A stretch of 64,000 nucleotides of DNA from Bacillota bacterium. GTDB taxonomy: Bacteria > Bacillota > Clostridia > Acetivibrionales > Acetivibrionaceae. The notes below the pieces were generated by a model, which did not search any database, had not been told where the DNA came from, and saw only the letters and a list, made by a program, of their open reading frames with translations. The stretch is taken from the NCBI GenBank assembly GCA_023421115.1, contig JAEZUI010000193.1, positions 46,270 to 110,269 of the forward strand, in the 5' to 3' direction. Both the position numbers and the translations under genes were made by a program. Numbering within the stretch: the first letter of the stretch is position 1; the number at the start of each line of letters is the position of its first letter. Shown here in pieces: positions 28,190-38,300 of the stretch.

Positions 28190-28993
28190 ATGCTACAGGA
28201 GTTATTGCTTCCAACTTCTTTGATTGGTGGCTTAGGACTGATATTTGGTGTAGGTCTAGCTTTTGCTTCTAAGAAATTTGAAGTGAAAGTAGATGAACGA
28301 GTTGCAAAAGTTAGGGAAATTTTACCTGGAGCAAATTGTGGAGCGTGTGGGTTTACAGGCTGTGACGGTTTTGCCGAAGGTGTGGTAGAAGGTAAGTGTA
28401 GTATAAATGGATGCCCAGTTGGAGGAGAAAGTGTTGTTAAGGAAATAAGCAATATTTTAGGAGTAAAAGCCGAGTCAGCGGTTGCCAAAACTGCAAGGGT
28501 AATGTGTGGAGGTACTTACACTTCGTGTAAGACTAAGTTTGACTATTCCGGGATAGAGGATTGTACTGCTGCAGCAAATCTTTTCGGAGGTCCTTCGGCA
28601 TGTACCTATGGCTGTGTAGGGCTTGGAAACTGCGTACGGGCATGTCCTTTTGATGCAATAGAGATGGTGGATGGGCTAGCCAGAGTAATTGAGTCTAAAT
28701 GTAAGGCTTGTGAAAAGTGTGTTGCTGCATGTCCTAAAAAAATCATTGAAATGGTTCCTATATGCGATGAGTACACTGTTTCATGCAGTAGTATGGACAA
28801 AGGGGCTATAGTTAGGAAAAACTGCAATGTAGGGTGTATAGGTTGTGGAAAGTGCTCTAAGGTTTGTCCTAGCGGAGCTATTGCCGTTAAAGGAACCCTT
28901 GCGAAGATTAGTCCTGAGGCTTGTACTAATTGTGGCGAGTGTATGAAAGTATGCCCTACAAATGCAATAAACAGATATAAGTGTGGAAATTAA
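28190..28993 (+). CDS. rnfB: Rnf complex subunit RnfB
   Basis: A 267-residue ferredoxin-facing subunit: one N-terminal helix, a 4Fe-4S domain (GANCGACGFTGCDGFAEG, further Cys at about 66 and 70), then four to five ferredoxin-type CxxCxxCxxxCP motifs between about 140 and 265. It receives electrons from reduced ferredoxin and passes them into RnfA/E. AGGGAAAGGATG precedes the ATG. Last gene of the operon; no strong terminator follows before repeat copy B. Confidence 0.92.
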   Translation: MLQELLLPTSLIGGLGLIFGVGLAFASKKFEVKVDERVAKVREILPGANCGACGFTGCDGFAEGVVEGKCSINGCPVGGESVVKEISNILGVKAESAVAKTARVMCGGTYTSCKTKFDYSGIEDCTAAANLFGGPSACTYGCVGLGNCVRACPFDAIEMVDGLARVIESKCKACEKCVAACPKKIIEMVPICDEYTVSCSSMDKGAIVRKNCNVGCIGCGKCSKVCPSGAIAVKGTLAKISPEACTNCGECMKVCPTNAINRYKCGN

Positions 28994-29033
28994 CTTTAAC
29001 GATTTAAATAAATTGAACGCACAAAAGTACTTT

Positions 29034-29293
29034 AGGTGATTCCCATAAAATAACTGATCAATTGCCAGTTCAAAAAATCTGATTTACGTTTTTTGCAAAG
29101 CAAAATAATATTCTTCTGTTTGGAAGTTTTTAAGCTTCCGTTATGGGTTTTATGACTTAAATATATAGATAACGTACACTAAAGTTAAATTTATATAGCA
29201 CTTAAACGTTATCTAATTTAGATGAAAAACTTCTTTTAAAATTTAGTTTTAGAGTTTTTCATCTATAGTATAGGCTATTTTTTGAAATGGCCT
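29034..29293 (+). repeat. Repeat family 2, copy B, enlarged by nested insertions
   Basis: Ends match copy A (AGGTGATTCCCATAAAATAAC; GGCTATTTTTTGAAATGGCC), but the element is 260 bp rather than about 100. One insertion near 29083-29144 starts TTACGTTTTTTGCAAAGCAAAA, like the insertion in family 1 copy 2. Another near 29167-29265 consists of two adjoining palindromes (AGATAACGT/ACGTTATCT and TAGATGAAAAAC/GTTTTTCATCTA). Confidence 0.75.
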
Positions 29294-29350
29294 TATCAGG
29301 AATTGTGCGTTCAATGAAGGTACTTGTGCCCAACGACAGAAGGCAATTTT

Positions 29351-29584
29351 TTACTTTGGATTTTTTTTACTAACAAGTATTTGATTCCTGCCATTTTTAA
29401 AGGACTTTTTTACATCGTATCCTTTCGTTGCAAGTATGTCATAGATTCTGTCGGTTTGATGAAAGTAATTATTTCCTATGTCTAGTATGGCTGTCTCGTT
29501 TAAGTTAAGTTCTGTATAAAGTTTTTCTAAAGTTGAATCAATGTTTAAGTTTTCGGCATTTATAATTTCAGTTTCATTATTCAT
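29351..29584 (-). CDS. Small hypothetical protein
   Basis: A 77-residue acidic/basic mixed protein with a strong site (AGGAGG, 8 nt before ATG). It has an N-terminal acidic stretch, a helix (STLEKLYTELNL), then a compact alternating part ending NQILVSKKN. No Cys, no membrane segment. I do not recognise it. The good ribosome site and sensible composition argue that it is real; it is convergent with rnfB and divergent from aroK. Confidence 0.65.
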   Translation of the reverse strand: MNNETEIINAENLNIDSTLEKLYTELNLNETAILDIGNNYFHQTDRIYDILATKGYDVKKSFKNGRNQILVSKKNPK

Positions 29585-29789
29585 TTTTTATCCTCCTCGT
29601 TTATATAGAAAAATGTTTAAAACATAAAAAATGGAGTAATATATATTATAGTCAAATATTTCTGTTCTCAGTCAACTAAATAAATTCAAACATTACCATA
29701 TAGCGGGAATTAGTATTTGATTATAGTTTTTTATAATTGACTAGTTATTTTTTTGTAATCACCTTAAATAAGAGTTTTAGGAGCTGTCT

Positions 29790-30302
29790 ATGAACAAATC
29801 AAATATTGTGTTGATAGGGATGCCCGGCGCTGGAAAAAGTACTGTGGGCGTGGTTCTTGCTAAAGCCATGAGAAAACCTTTTATTGATACCGATTTATTA
29901 ATACAGCAAAAACATGGAATGTATCTTCAGGAAATTATAGATAAGTATGGTATTGGAAAATTCCTTGAAATGGAGGAAAAGGTTTTAGTAGAACTCAAGG
30001 TAAAAGATCATGTGATAGCGACTGGTGGAAGTGTTATTTATAGCAATTCAGCTCTTAATCATTTAAAAAAAGACAGCATACTTATTTATTTGAAGTTAAG
30101 ATTTGATGAGTTGGAAGAAAGGCTTAAGGATTTCAAAAGCAGGGGAATAGCTAAGGAAAAGGACAAGACTTTAGTAGACCTTTATAACGAAAGAGTACCT
30201 TTATATGAGAAACATGCAGATACTACAATTATTTGTTCGAGCAAGAGTATTGAAGATATTGTTTTTGAGATAAAAGAAGAAGTTAATATGGATAGTAATT
30301 AG
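29790..30302 (+). CDS. aroK: Shikimate kinase
   Basis: A 170-residue kinase with P-loop GMPGAGKSTVG (8-18), the shikimate/Mg motif DTDLLIQ, and the GGS switch (IATGGSVIYS). It phosphorylates shikimate at the 3-hydroxyl in aromatic amino acid synthesis. The lid region is RGIAKEKDKT. AGGAG precedes the ATG. It stands alone, away from other aro genes. Confidence 0.88.
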   Translation: MNKSNIVLIGMPGAGKSTVGVVLAKAMRKPFIDTDLLIQQKHGMYLQEIIDKYGIGKFLEMEEKVLVELKVKDHVIATGGSVIYSNSALNHLKKDSILIYLKLRFDELEERLKDFKSRGIAKEKDKTLVDLYNERVPLYEKHADTTIICSSKSIEDIVFEIKEEVNMDSN

Positions 30303-30330
30303 TTGCGATTTGTATTCGGATTTTTATTTC

Positions 30331-30435
30331 AGGTGATTCCAAAAAATAACTGGTTATTTGCCCTTTCAAAAAACTTGATTAGATGGGCTCTGTGACCTGA
30401 AAAAATATTGTATAGGTTATTTTTTGAAAGAGCCT
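30331..30435 (+). repeat. Repeat family 2, copy C
   Basis: 105 bp, ends AGGTGATTCCAAAAAATAAC and GGTTATTTTTTGAAAGAGCC as imperfect inverted repeats, centre TTGATTAGATGGGCTCTGTG. It begins 28 bp after the aroK stop codon. Confidence 0.8.
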
Positions 30436-30539
30436 TACAAAAATTAATTAAAAAATTTTTGTAAACATGTATATAAATTCCGAAGGAGGGGCAATAATAA
30501 TATTGACCTCACAAAATACATTTTGACCCCCTTTACATG

Positions 30540-30570
30540 GGTTAGTCGCAACGGCTAACCTTCTTTTTTT
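30540..30570 (+). terminator. Terminator-like hairpin in the aroK-GH43 gap
   Basis: GGTTAGTCG and CGGCTAACC form a 9-bp stem with a CAA loop, followed by TTCTTTTTTT. It would end transcription arriving from aroK through repeat copy C. Nothing else is visible in 30436-30777 except a TATAAT (30744-30749) that may be the GH43 -10 box. Confidence 0.75.
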
Positions 30571-30777
30571 GCCAATTTTAAATAAATTGAACAAAAACGG
30601 AGCAGAGAGATGTACGGAAGTTTTTTATTTGATATTGAACTTCGTAGAAGCTAAAGATTAATTAGGCAAAAGATACTGAAATATTTTATTTTTCAACAAA
30701 AGAGTGTTAAAAGGCTTTATATTAGAGCAAAAATGTATTACAATATAATAGTGATTATAAGCTAAGGAGAGGATTAG

Positions 30778-31758
30778 ATGGAGAGAATTCCAAAGCAAAA
30801 AGAACCTTTAGTAACACATATTTACACTGCAGATCCTTCAGCACATGTATTTGAAGGAAAAATTTACATTTATCCATCCCATGATAGGGATATAGAAGTG
30901 GAATCAAACGACAATGGAGATCAGTACATGATGGAGGATTACCATGTTTTATCTATGGACAATTTGAATTCTCCTGTAGTTGACCATGGAGTTGCACTTC
31001 ACATTAATGATGTTCCTTGGGCAAAAAAGCAAATGTGGGCGCCTGATGCAGCATTTAAGAATAATACTTATTACTTCTACTTCCCAGCAAAGGACAATGA
31101 TGACATATTTAGGATTGGTGTTGCCACAAGCAAGTCTCCAGCAGGGCCTTTTATTCCCCAACCGGATTACATGAAAGGTAGTTATAGTATAGATCCAGCT
31201 GTGCTTGTAGATGACGATAACAAAGCATATATATATATTGGGGGATTATGGGGAGGACAGTTGGAAAAATGGCAAACAGGAGAATATGTTCCTGATGCTG
31301 AAGGTCCCGCACCATCAGAACCAGCATTAGGACCTGTTGTAGCTGAGTTAAGTGACGATATGCTTTCATTAAAAGAAACTCCACAGGAGATTTCCATTGT
31401 TGACGAGAATGGTAATCCTATTCTGGCTGGGGATGAGGAAAGGAGATTTTTTGAAGCTCCTTGGGTTTATAAGTACAATGGATACTATTATCTAACCTAC
31501 TCAACAGGTACAAGCCATTACATTGTCTATGCAATGAGTAAAAATCCTAAAGGGCCTTTTGTATATAAGGGAAGGATTCTTGAACCTGTTATAGGCTGGA
31601 CAACACATCAATCGGTTGTACAGATTGGGGACAAGTGGTATTTGTTCTATCATGATTCTTCATTATCTAACGGAGTTAATCAGAAGAGGTGTGTGAAATA
31701 TACAGAGATCACTTATAATGCTGATGGAACAATAAATACAATAGAACCATACAAATAA
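30778..31758 (+). CDS. Glycoside hydrolase family 43, cytoplasmic
   Basis: A 326-residue five-bladed beta-propeller enzyme with the GH43 catalytic triad in context: general base Asp in YTADPSAHVF (about 19), pKa-tuning Asp in YSIDPAVLV (about 140) and acid Glu in FFEAPWVYKY (about 224). No signal peptide or dockerin, so it probably trims imported arabino/xylo-oligosaccharides inside the cell. AGGAGAGG precedes the ATG. It stands alone, ended by a shared bidirectional terminator. Confidence 0.88.
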   Translation: MERIPKQKEPLVTHIYTADPSAHVFEGKIYIYPSHDRDIEVESNDNGDQYMMEDYHVLSMDNLNSPVVDHGVALHINDVPWAKKQMWAPDAAFKNNTYYFYFPAKDNDDIFRIGVATSKSPAGPFIPQPDYMKGSYSIDPAVLVDDDNKAYIYIGGLWGGQLEKWQTGEYVPDAEGPAPSEPALGPVVAELSDDMLSLKETPQEISIVDENGNPILAGDEERRFFEAPWVYKYNGYYYLTYSTGTSHYIVYAMSKNPKGPFVYKGRILEPVIGWTTHQSVVQIGDKWYLFYHDSSLSNGVNQKRCVKYTEITYNADGTINTIEPYK

Positions 31759-31782
31759 TAATTGAATTCAATATAGATAAAC

Positions 31783-31838
31783 TCTATACTAAAAAAGTTC
31801 AAGGAGAAAAGTGCTCCCTGAACTTTTTAGTATAGGGT
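31783..31838. terminator. Bidirectional terminator between GH43 and the aminopeptidase
   Basis: A long inverted repeat (CTATACTAAAAAAGTTCA on one side, complement on the other) around AAAAGTG. The A- and T-runs in the arms allow it to serve both convergent genes. Confidence 0.85.
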
Positions 31839-31839
31839 T

Positions 31840-32955
31840 TTATATCAAGTTTTCCGGGTTTAAGCATTTTAGCTCATCAATTACAAAGAGTCCGTCTTTT
31901 CTGATAAGAACATCATCAAACCATATTTCTCCACCGCCATATTCGGGTCTTTGTATTAAAACAAGATCCCAGTGAACTGCTGAATTGTTTCCATTATCAC
32001 ATTCATCATAGCAGCTTCCCGGAGTAAAATGTATGCTTCCCTTTATCTTTTCATCAAAAAGAGTATCTTTCATAGGGGTTTCAATATAAGGATTTACTCC
32101 AATAGCAAATTCACCTACAAACCTCGCACCTTCATCGGTATTGAATATATGATTTATTCTTTCGGTATTGTTTGAAATGGCGTTTATTATCTTACCATCC
32201 TTAAATTCTAACCGAATGTTTTCGAAGGTGATTCCTTGGTATACCGCAGGGGTATTGTAGGTGATAAAACCGTTTACAGAAGTCTTTACAGGAGCTGTAA
32301 AGACTTCACCATCGGGAATATTCATCTTGCCATCACATTTTATTGCCGGAAGACCTTTAATGGAAAAAGAAAGTTCGGTATCTTTTGCAACTATCCTGAC
32401 TTTGTCGGTCTTATCCATAACTTTTACTAAATTATCCATGGCAGCAGACATCTTTTGATAGTCTAAATTGCAAACATTGAAGTAAAAGTCCTCAAAATGC
32501 TCAGTTGGCATATTTGCAAGTTGTGCCATAGAATTGTTGGGATATCTTAATATACACCATTTGGTATTTTTTACTCTAAGGTCGGAGTGGAGAGGTTTTA
32601 AGTAATGCTCCATATATATTTTCATTTTGTTTTGAAGAACTCCACTAAGTTCACTAACGTTTTCTCCGGCTCTTATTCCAATATATGCTTTCATATCCTT
32701 CATGCGAGATATTTCGTATGAAGCGGTCATTTTTATTTGTTCTTCGTCGCAGTCGCCTAATAAAACCCTAAGAAGTTCGTTGTTCTTAACAGTAAGAAAG
32801 GGAACCCCGCCAGCGTTATAAGCTTGTTTAACCAGCTCCTTTGCAAGCTCGATACAATTGCCAATACATTCTATAAGAATATTTTCACCGGGTTTAAGCT
32901 CTACCGAATAATTAATTAAGCTATTTGCTAGCTGTTCTATACGAGGATCCTTCAT
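31840..32955 (-). CDS. M29 family aminopeptidase
   Basis: A 371-residue soluble enzyme of the AmpS/PepS/aminopeptidase T family: GENILIECIGNCIELAKELVKQAY at the start, metal-ligand Glu around RAGENVSEL and later His/Asp in ITFENIRLEFKDG, SIHFTPGSCYDECD and SAVHWDLVLIQ. It removes N-terminal residues from peptides using two metal ions. It is coupled to pepF by an ATGA overlap, so both peptidases are made together. Confidence 0.88.
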   Translation of the reverse strand: MKDPRIEQLANSLINYSVELKPGENILIECIGNCIELAKELVKQAYNAGGVPFLTVKNNELLRVLLGDCDEEQIKMTASYEISRMKDMKAYIGIRAGENVSELSGVLQNKMKIYMEHYLKPLHSDLRVKNTKWCILRYPNNSMAQLANMPTEHFEDFYFNVCNLDYQKMSAAMDNLVKVMDKTDKVRIVAKDTELSFSIKGLPAIKCDGKMNIPDGEVFTAPVKTSVNGFITYNTPAVYQGITFENIRLEFKDGKIINAISNNTERINHIFNTDEGARFVGEFAIGVNPYIETPMKDTLFDEKIKGSIHFTPGSCYDECDNGNNSAVHWDLVLIQRPEYGGGEIWFDDVLIRKDGLFVIDELKCLNPENLI

Positions 32956-34760
32956 AGAAGTGCCTCCAATTCAATAAGTATTTTCTCAAACACGTTTAGT
33001 GCATCCTGAACAGGTTTGGGAGTATACAGGTCGACTCCGGCTTTTTTTAAAAGATCTAAAGGATAATCGGAACATCCACCCTTCAAAAACTCCTTATATC
33101 GGTCGATAGCAGGCTGGCCCTCATTTAAAATCATATCTGAAATTGCAACGGCTGATGAAAAGCCGGTTGCATACTTATAAACATAGAAACTGGTATAAAA
33201 ATGGGGAATTCTTGCCCATTCCATTTTGATAGCATCGTCTACGTTTACTTCAGCTTCAAAGTATTTTTGGTTGAGTTTAAGATAAACGTCGCAAAGTGTA
33301 TCCGAAGTAAGTGCCTTTCCTTCTCTTAGCATTGAGTGAGTTTGCTTTTCAAATTCTGCAAACATAACCTGACGGAAAATAGTACCTCTAAATTGTTCTA
33401 AATAATGATTTAGAAGGTAAGCTTTTTCTGCTTTGCTGCTTGTGTTTTTGAGTAAATGTTCCATAAGTAAACACTCGTTAACTGTTGATGCTACTTCAGC
33501 GACGAATATTTTATATTCCGAATATACATAGGGTTGAGTCATGTTAGTATAATAGGAGTGGAGTGCATGCCCCATCTCATGGGCAATAGTGAAAACATCA
33601 TTTATTGTTCCTTGATAGTTTAGAAGAACATATGGATGGGATTTGTATGCTCCCCAGGAGTAAGCGCCGCTGGTTTTACCCTGATTTTCATAAACATCTA
33701 CCCATCCCGAATTAAAAGCTTCTTTTAAGTTTCCAATATATTCTTCACCCATAGGTGCTAATCCCTGTTCAACTAATTTCAAGGCTTCTTCATAGGGGGT
33801 ATTTTTCTTTGTCTCTTCAACAATAGGTACATATAAGTCATACATATGCAGGTCATCGAGTTTCAGAGCTTTCTTACGAAGCTTAAGATAGCGGTGGAGC
33901 AAGGGTAGATTTTTATTTATAGTTTCTATTAAATTATCATATACATCAGGGCTAATATTGTCTCCATCAAGAGAAGCCTCTAAAGACGAATTGTATTTTT
34001 GGGCTGTGGAATAAAATTTATTTGCTTTCATATTACCCGTCAAGGAGGAGGCTAGAGTATTTTTATATTGAGCGTAGGTATCATAAAGTGCCGTAAAAGC
34101 GTCTTTTCTGACCCTTCTGTCGGTGCTTTCAAGAAACTTTGTATATCTGCCTTTGGTTAATTCAATATCTTCACCGCTATCATCCTTAATAAACGGAAAC
34201 TTTAAATCCGCATTATTGAACATAGTAAATATATCTCTTGCAGTACCTGCTATATCCGAGGACAAAGCTAAGAGTTCTTCTTCTTTTTCTGAGAGTATGT
34301 GTTCTTTTTGTCTTATGATTTCATTAAAAAACTGTCTATAAACTCTAAGTTCCTTATAGCTGCCAAGGAAACTATCGAGTTTGTCATCGGGTATGGATGT
34401 AATCTCTGGAACAATAAAGGAGATTGCAGCATAAACTTCTGTAGAAAGAGTTGAGGCTCTATCTGCAAGGGCTTGGTAGATGGAATTTCCGTTGTCTTCA
34501 TCTCTTTTCATCCTTGCATACACAAATATCATGTCGTTCAATGCCATCATTTCATTGCTTAGCTTGAGGCATTGAGAAAGGTTCTCAGGGCTCTTACATA
34601 AGGTGCCCTTGTATTTAATAATCTCGTGAATAAAGTTCTTCACGGTATTTACATCATTTTCCCATTTTTCAATAGTTGGATACATGTCGCTGAGATTCCA
34701 TTTGTATTTTTCCTCAATATCATCTCTTTTAGGAAGAGTATTTCCATTTTTATGTGACAT
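32952..34760 (-). CDS. pepF: Oligoendopeptidase F (M3B)
   Basis: A 602-residue zinc peptidase with the M3 active site TIAHEMGHALHSYYT (HExxH, about 390) and third ligand Glu about 28 residues later (FVAEVASTVNE). The N-terminal region is helical as in PepF. It cleaves oligopeptides of roughly 7-17 residues. AAGGAGG precedes the ATG. It lies 23 bp after the MazG-like gene, with the aminopeptidase downstream: a peptide-recycling operon. Confidence 0.92.
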   Translation of the reverse strand: MSHKNGNTLPKRDDIEEKYKWNLSDMYPTIEKWENDVNTVKNFIHEIIKYKGTLCKSPENLSQCLKLSNEMMALNDMIFVYARMKRDEDNGNSIYQALADRASTLSTEVYAAISFIVPEITSIPDDKLDSFLGSYKELRVYRQFFNEIIRQKEHILSEKEEELLALSSDIAGTARDIFTMFNNADLKFPFIKDDSGEDIELTKGRYTKFLESTDRRVRKDAFTALYDTYAQYKNTLASSLTGNMKANKFYSTAQKYNSSLEASLDGDNISPDVYDNLIETINKNLPLLHRYLKLRKKALKLDDLHMYDLYVPIVEETKKNTPYEEALKLVEQGLAPMGEEYIGNLKEAFNSGWVDVYENQGKTSGAYSWGAYKSHPYVLLNYQGTINDVFTIAHEMGHALHSYYTNMTQPYVYSEYKIFVAEVASTVNECLLMEHLLKNTSSKAEKAYLLNHYLEQFRGTIFRQVMFAEFEKQTHSMLREGKALTSDTLCDVYLKLNQKYFEAEVNVDDAIKMEWARIPHFYTSFYVYKYATGFSSAVAISDMILNEGQPAIDRYKEFLKGGCSDYPLDLLKKAGVDLYTPKPVQDALNVFEKILIELEALL

Positions 34761-34783
34761 TTTAGTACCTCCTTAAGATATAT

Positions 34784-35143
34784 TTATAGTTTGCTATATT
34801 TATCAGCTTTTCCCTTGCACTTTAAAACAGGATATTTCTTAGCATTCTTTTCTATTTTATCTAATAGAGTACGGTTAAGATCAATTTTAAGATCAGTAGA
34901 TAAAAGAAGAATGTACGAGAGGGTATCTGCTATTTCCTCCTTAACTTTTTCAAGATTTTCGATAGTGGAAAGATATTGATTTACTTCCTCGTCATTTTTC
35001 CACTGAAAGTGTTCCATAAGCTCTGAAGATTCAATTGCAATGGACATAGATAGATTTTTAGGGGTATGAAACTTAGACCAATCACGTTCAGATCTAAATT
35101 TTATAAGGGCTTCCACTGCTTCAGTTAAGTCTACATTATTCAT
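34784..35143 (-). CDS. MazG-like nucleotide pyrophosphohydrolase
   Basis: A 119-residue all-helical protein of the MazG/RS21-C6 (dCTPase) group with the metal-binding pattern ESSELMEHFQW (E in ExxE) followed by KEEIADTLSYILLLS. These enzymes hydrolyse non-canonical or excess NTPs to NMPs. GGAGG lies upstream of the ATG. First gene of the operon with the two peptidases; the functional link to them is not obvious. Confidence 0.85.
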   Translation of the reverse strand: MNNVDLTEAVEALIKFRSERDWSKFHTPKNLSMSIAIESSELMEHFQWKNDEEVNQYLSTIENLEKVKEEIADTLSYILLLSTDLKIDLNRTLLDKIEKNAKKYPVLKCKGKADKYSKL

Positions 35144-35259
35144 ACGTTCTATCCTCCATGTGTATAATACATTTCTTCATACAATTATAGCCTATGATAC
35201 TATATTATCCAAGAATAAAACATATTTATCATACAATTATAATTCTTATTAAATTATCT

Positions 35260-35300
35260 AAAAAAAGAACAACCTGCTCTATATATTTATACAGGTTGTT
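35260..35300 (-). terminator. Terminator of the Fn3/SLH surface protein gene
   Basis: On the minus strand AACAACCTG and CAGGTTGTT form a 9-bp stem followed by CTTTTTTT, 74 bp after the stop of the surface-protein gene. Confidence 0.8.
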
Positions 35301-35373
35301 ATAAAAGGTTTATTAGGGGAGTTAAATACTGCATAAGGTAATTTAAAAAACATTATCTTAACAAAGAAGACTT

Positions 35374-38300
35374 TTATTTAGTACCAATCACTTTTAAAGT
35401 ATTATAAAGTATAACAGCAGCTTCCGCTCTAGTTGCATAATCCTTAGGAGCAATAATGTTTCTGCTCTTACCGTTGATGATTTTTTCACCGTGTAATAGA
35501 GCCATACTTATTAAAGCATAATTTGATATAGTGTTTCTGTCTGAATACTTGTCAAGTATGCTTAAATCATAATCAGGCAAAGGATTGCCTGATATTTTCA
35601 AGGCCCTAGCCAGAATAACAGCCATATCCTCCCTTTTTATAGGTTCATTGGGATAAAACAAATTATTTCCTATACCTGAGACTACACCTAAATTCTTGGC
35701 AATTATAACATTTTTATAAAACCAATGTTCAGGCCTTACATCTTCGAAAGTACCCACTGGAGATTTATTGAACTGCAAACTAATAACCACAAGGTTTATA
35801 AACTCTGCTCGAGTAATTTTGTCGTTAGGTGCAAAAATATTCGGATTTGTTGACTTCCCTTTAATTACATCTCTTCCGGAGAGATTTTCAATAGCTGTTT
35901 TTGCCCATTGTACAGAATTTAAATCTGCAAAAGTTTTAGGGAAATTTGTAAGGGCAATTGTGGTGTTGGTGTAATGTGTATATAAGGAACCATTAAAGGC
36001 CTTTACTTTGTAATGATATTCTTTCCCGGCATCAAGGTTATTGTCTGTATATTTTATTACGTTTGAACCGGCTCTTGCGATTTCTACAAAGTTACTTTCG
36101 CCCGATTTCCTTTCGATAATAAAGCCTTGTTCGCCTGAGGAGTTATCCGTCCATTCAAGGCTTATTGCAGAAGATGAAATGACTTTTGATGATAGATCAG
36201 ATGGAGCTGACAGGGTTTTAATAAATATTTCACATTCCTCACTTTCAGAGCTTATATAATTAGCTGAGTTGTAAGATACTACTCTGAATGTGTATAAAAC
36301 ATCGGGTTTAAGTTTATCAACCATATAATTGGTTGTGTTAGATCTTACACTACCGATTTCTTTCCAAGTTTTGTTAAGTTCGGACTTTTGTTCGATTTTA
36401 AAACTTGTTTCATCATTAGAATTGTCCTTCCAGGTTAAATTAATTTTTGTTTCTGAAAGGATTGTAGCCGTTAGGTTTGTTGGGGCTGAAATTATGAGCC
36501 CTTCAACTATAACTTCCTTACTGTAATCGGAAGTGTATTTTCCTTTTACAGATTTTAGTCTATAGGTATAACTTGTTCCGGACTTTAGCGAAAAATCATA
36601 CCAGGTGTTTCCGTCATCGGAGGATGGCCTATCAATAACAACAAACGGGCCATTGCCGATTTTTCGCTCAATAATAAAGTGTTCTGCTCCATAGGATTTC
36701 TTAAGCCAGGTCAACTTTATCGTATTAGTAGAACTCCATGCAGCCTTAAGATCTTGAGGAGCAATCAATTTGGTATGAGCTGGCACACCGGTTTCTGTAT
36801 TGGGATACGGTTTAGAATATATATTTTCCTTGATAACCGTCTTAATTCTGTAAAGGTATAGATGGTTGTCAGTAAGACGAGTGTCATTATAGCTTGTGAA
36901 TCCTGGAGGAAGAGTAGCTATAATCTCCCAACTACCGTTGGTGCCTTGTTTCCTTTCTATGGCAGTACTATAGTTTGCTGAGTCTGCATATAACCAGTTA
37001 AGTTTGATTTCGTTCGAGGATACTTCAGAAGCTGTCAATGAATCTGGAGGTTCTGTTAACAAAGAAGTTGAGATTGAAAGCTCATTTGTATATGATTCAG
37101 CATTTCCGTAGGGGTTATAAGGTATTACTCTGTAAGTATAGGTGTTTTCTATTGAAAGCGTTGGGTCGGTATAAGTAGTAACGTTTGCGGGCACTTCTGC
37201 TATTTTAGTGAAATTTATCGAGTTGGTTTTTCTTTCTATTATAAATCCAAGTTCGTTAACTGATTTATCTTCCCAATTAAGTGTAACTTTTGAATGACTT
37301 TGTATATCTGCTTTTAGCAAATAAGAAGGAAGGGGAGGGCCAGTGTAAATGTAGTACTCAGAACTTGATGCAGAAATATTCTTGGAATTATAAGCTGAAA
37401 TTCTGTAATAATACTTGGTATCAAGTTTGATATCATAACTATCGGAATAAGATGAAATATTACTATCAAGTATTGATAACACAGAGTAGTTTTTGCTGGA
37501 AGATTCCTTTCGCTCTACCCTTAATTTATAGTCATTTCCTACAGGGTTAGTCCAGCTTAAGTCAATTCTCCTAGAACTGACAGGAACACATTTTAAATCA
37601 GAGGGAGAAAAAAGTCTTGTAACTGGATTTGATATATTGCTGTAGCCTTTGTAAATATCTGAATTTATACACAATCGATACCTAAAGGTGCCATCGCCTG
37701 AAAGGGGGTCGATTAAGTACGATCTTTTTTTATCAAGGTCGTCTGAAACGGTTTGCCAGGGTCCCCAGGAATCGTCTAAATATACTGAACGTTCCAATAC
37801 AAACATTTCAATATCGGTATTTAGATCCCACGAAATTTTAGCGTTTTTATTATCTAAATTAGCATTGATAGAAGGTATCTTTATCGGAGTAATAGTTACA
37901 GCAGGAGAATAGGGTGAGGTATGACCTCTGCCATCACTTGACATTAGCATATAGCTTACTTTTTTATTTGCTTCAAGAAACGGATCTATGAAAGTGATTG
38001 AAGTTCCGTCATTAGCTAAATTAGCTATTACACCTTCATCAAGCTTTAAAATGGAAGTGTTACGTACAGCTTTAGAATTGTTAATCCAAGTCAAAGTGAC
38101 GGATTTTTTATTTAAATCCACATAGTATGTTGCTATAGAGGCTGGATTCATCTTTGTTGTTGTGGCACTCTTATTTACTGTTTGTATAACCTTTCCATCT
38201 GAGTTTACTGCTGTAACGGTATAGTTATATGTAGTCTCAGGTAACAGGTCGGTATCAGAATAACTTAAGAAGTCTCTTTCGGTATTGACATTAACGATTT

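Noticed and set aside
30949..31397. Several short frames overlapping the GH43 gene
   Set aside because: Shadows of a clear enzyme gene with no ribosome sites.
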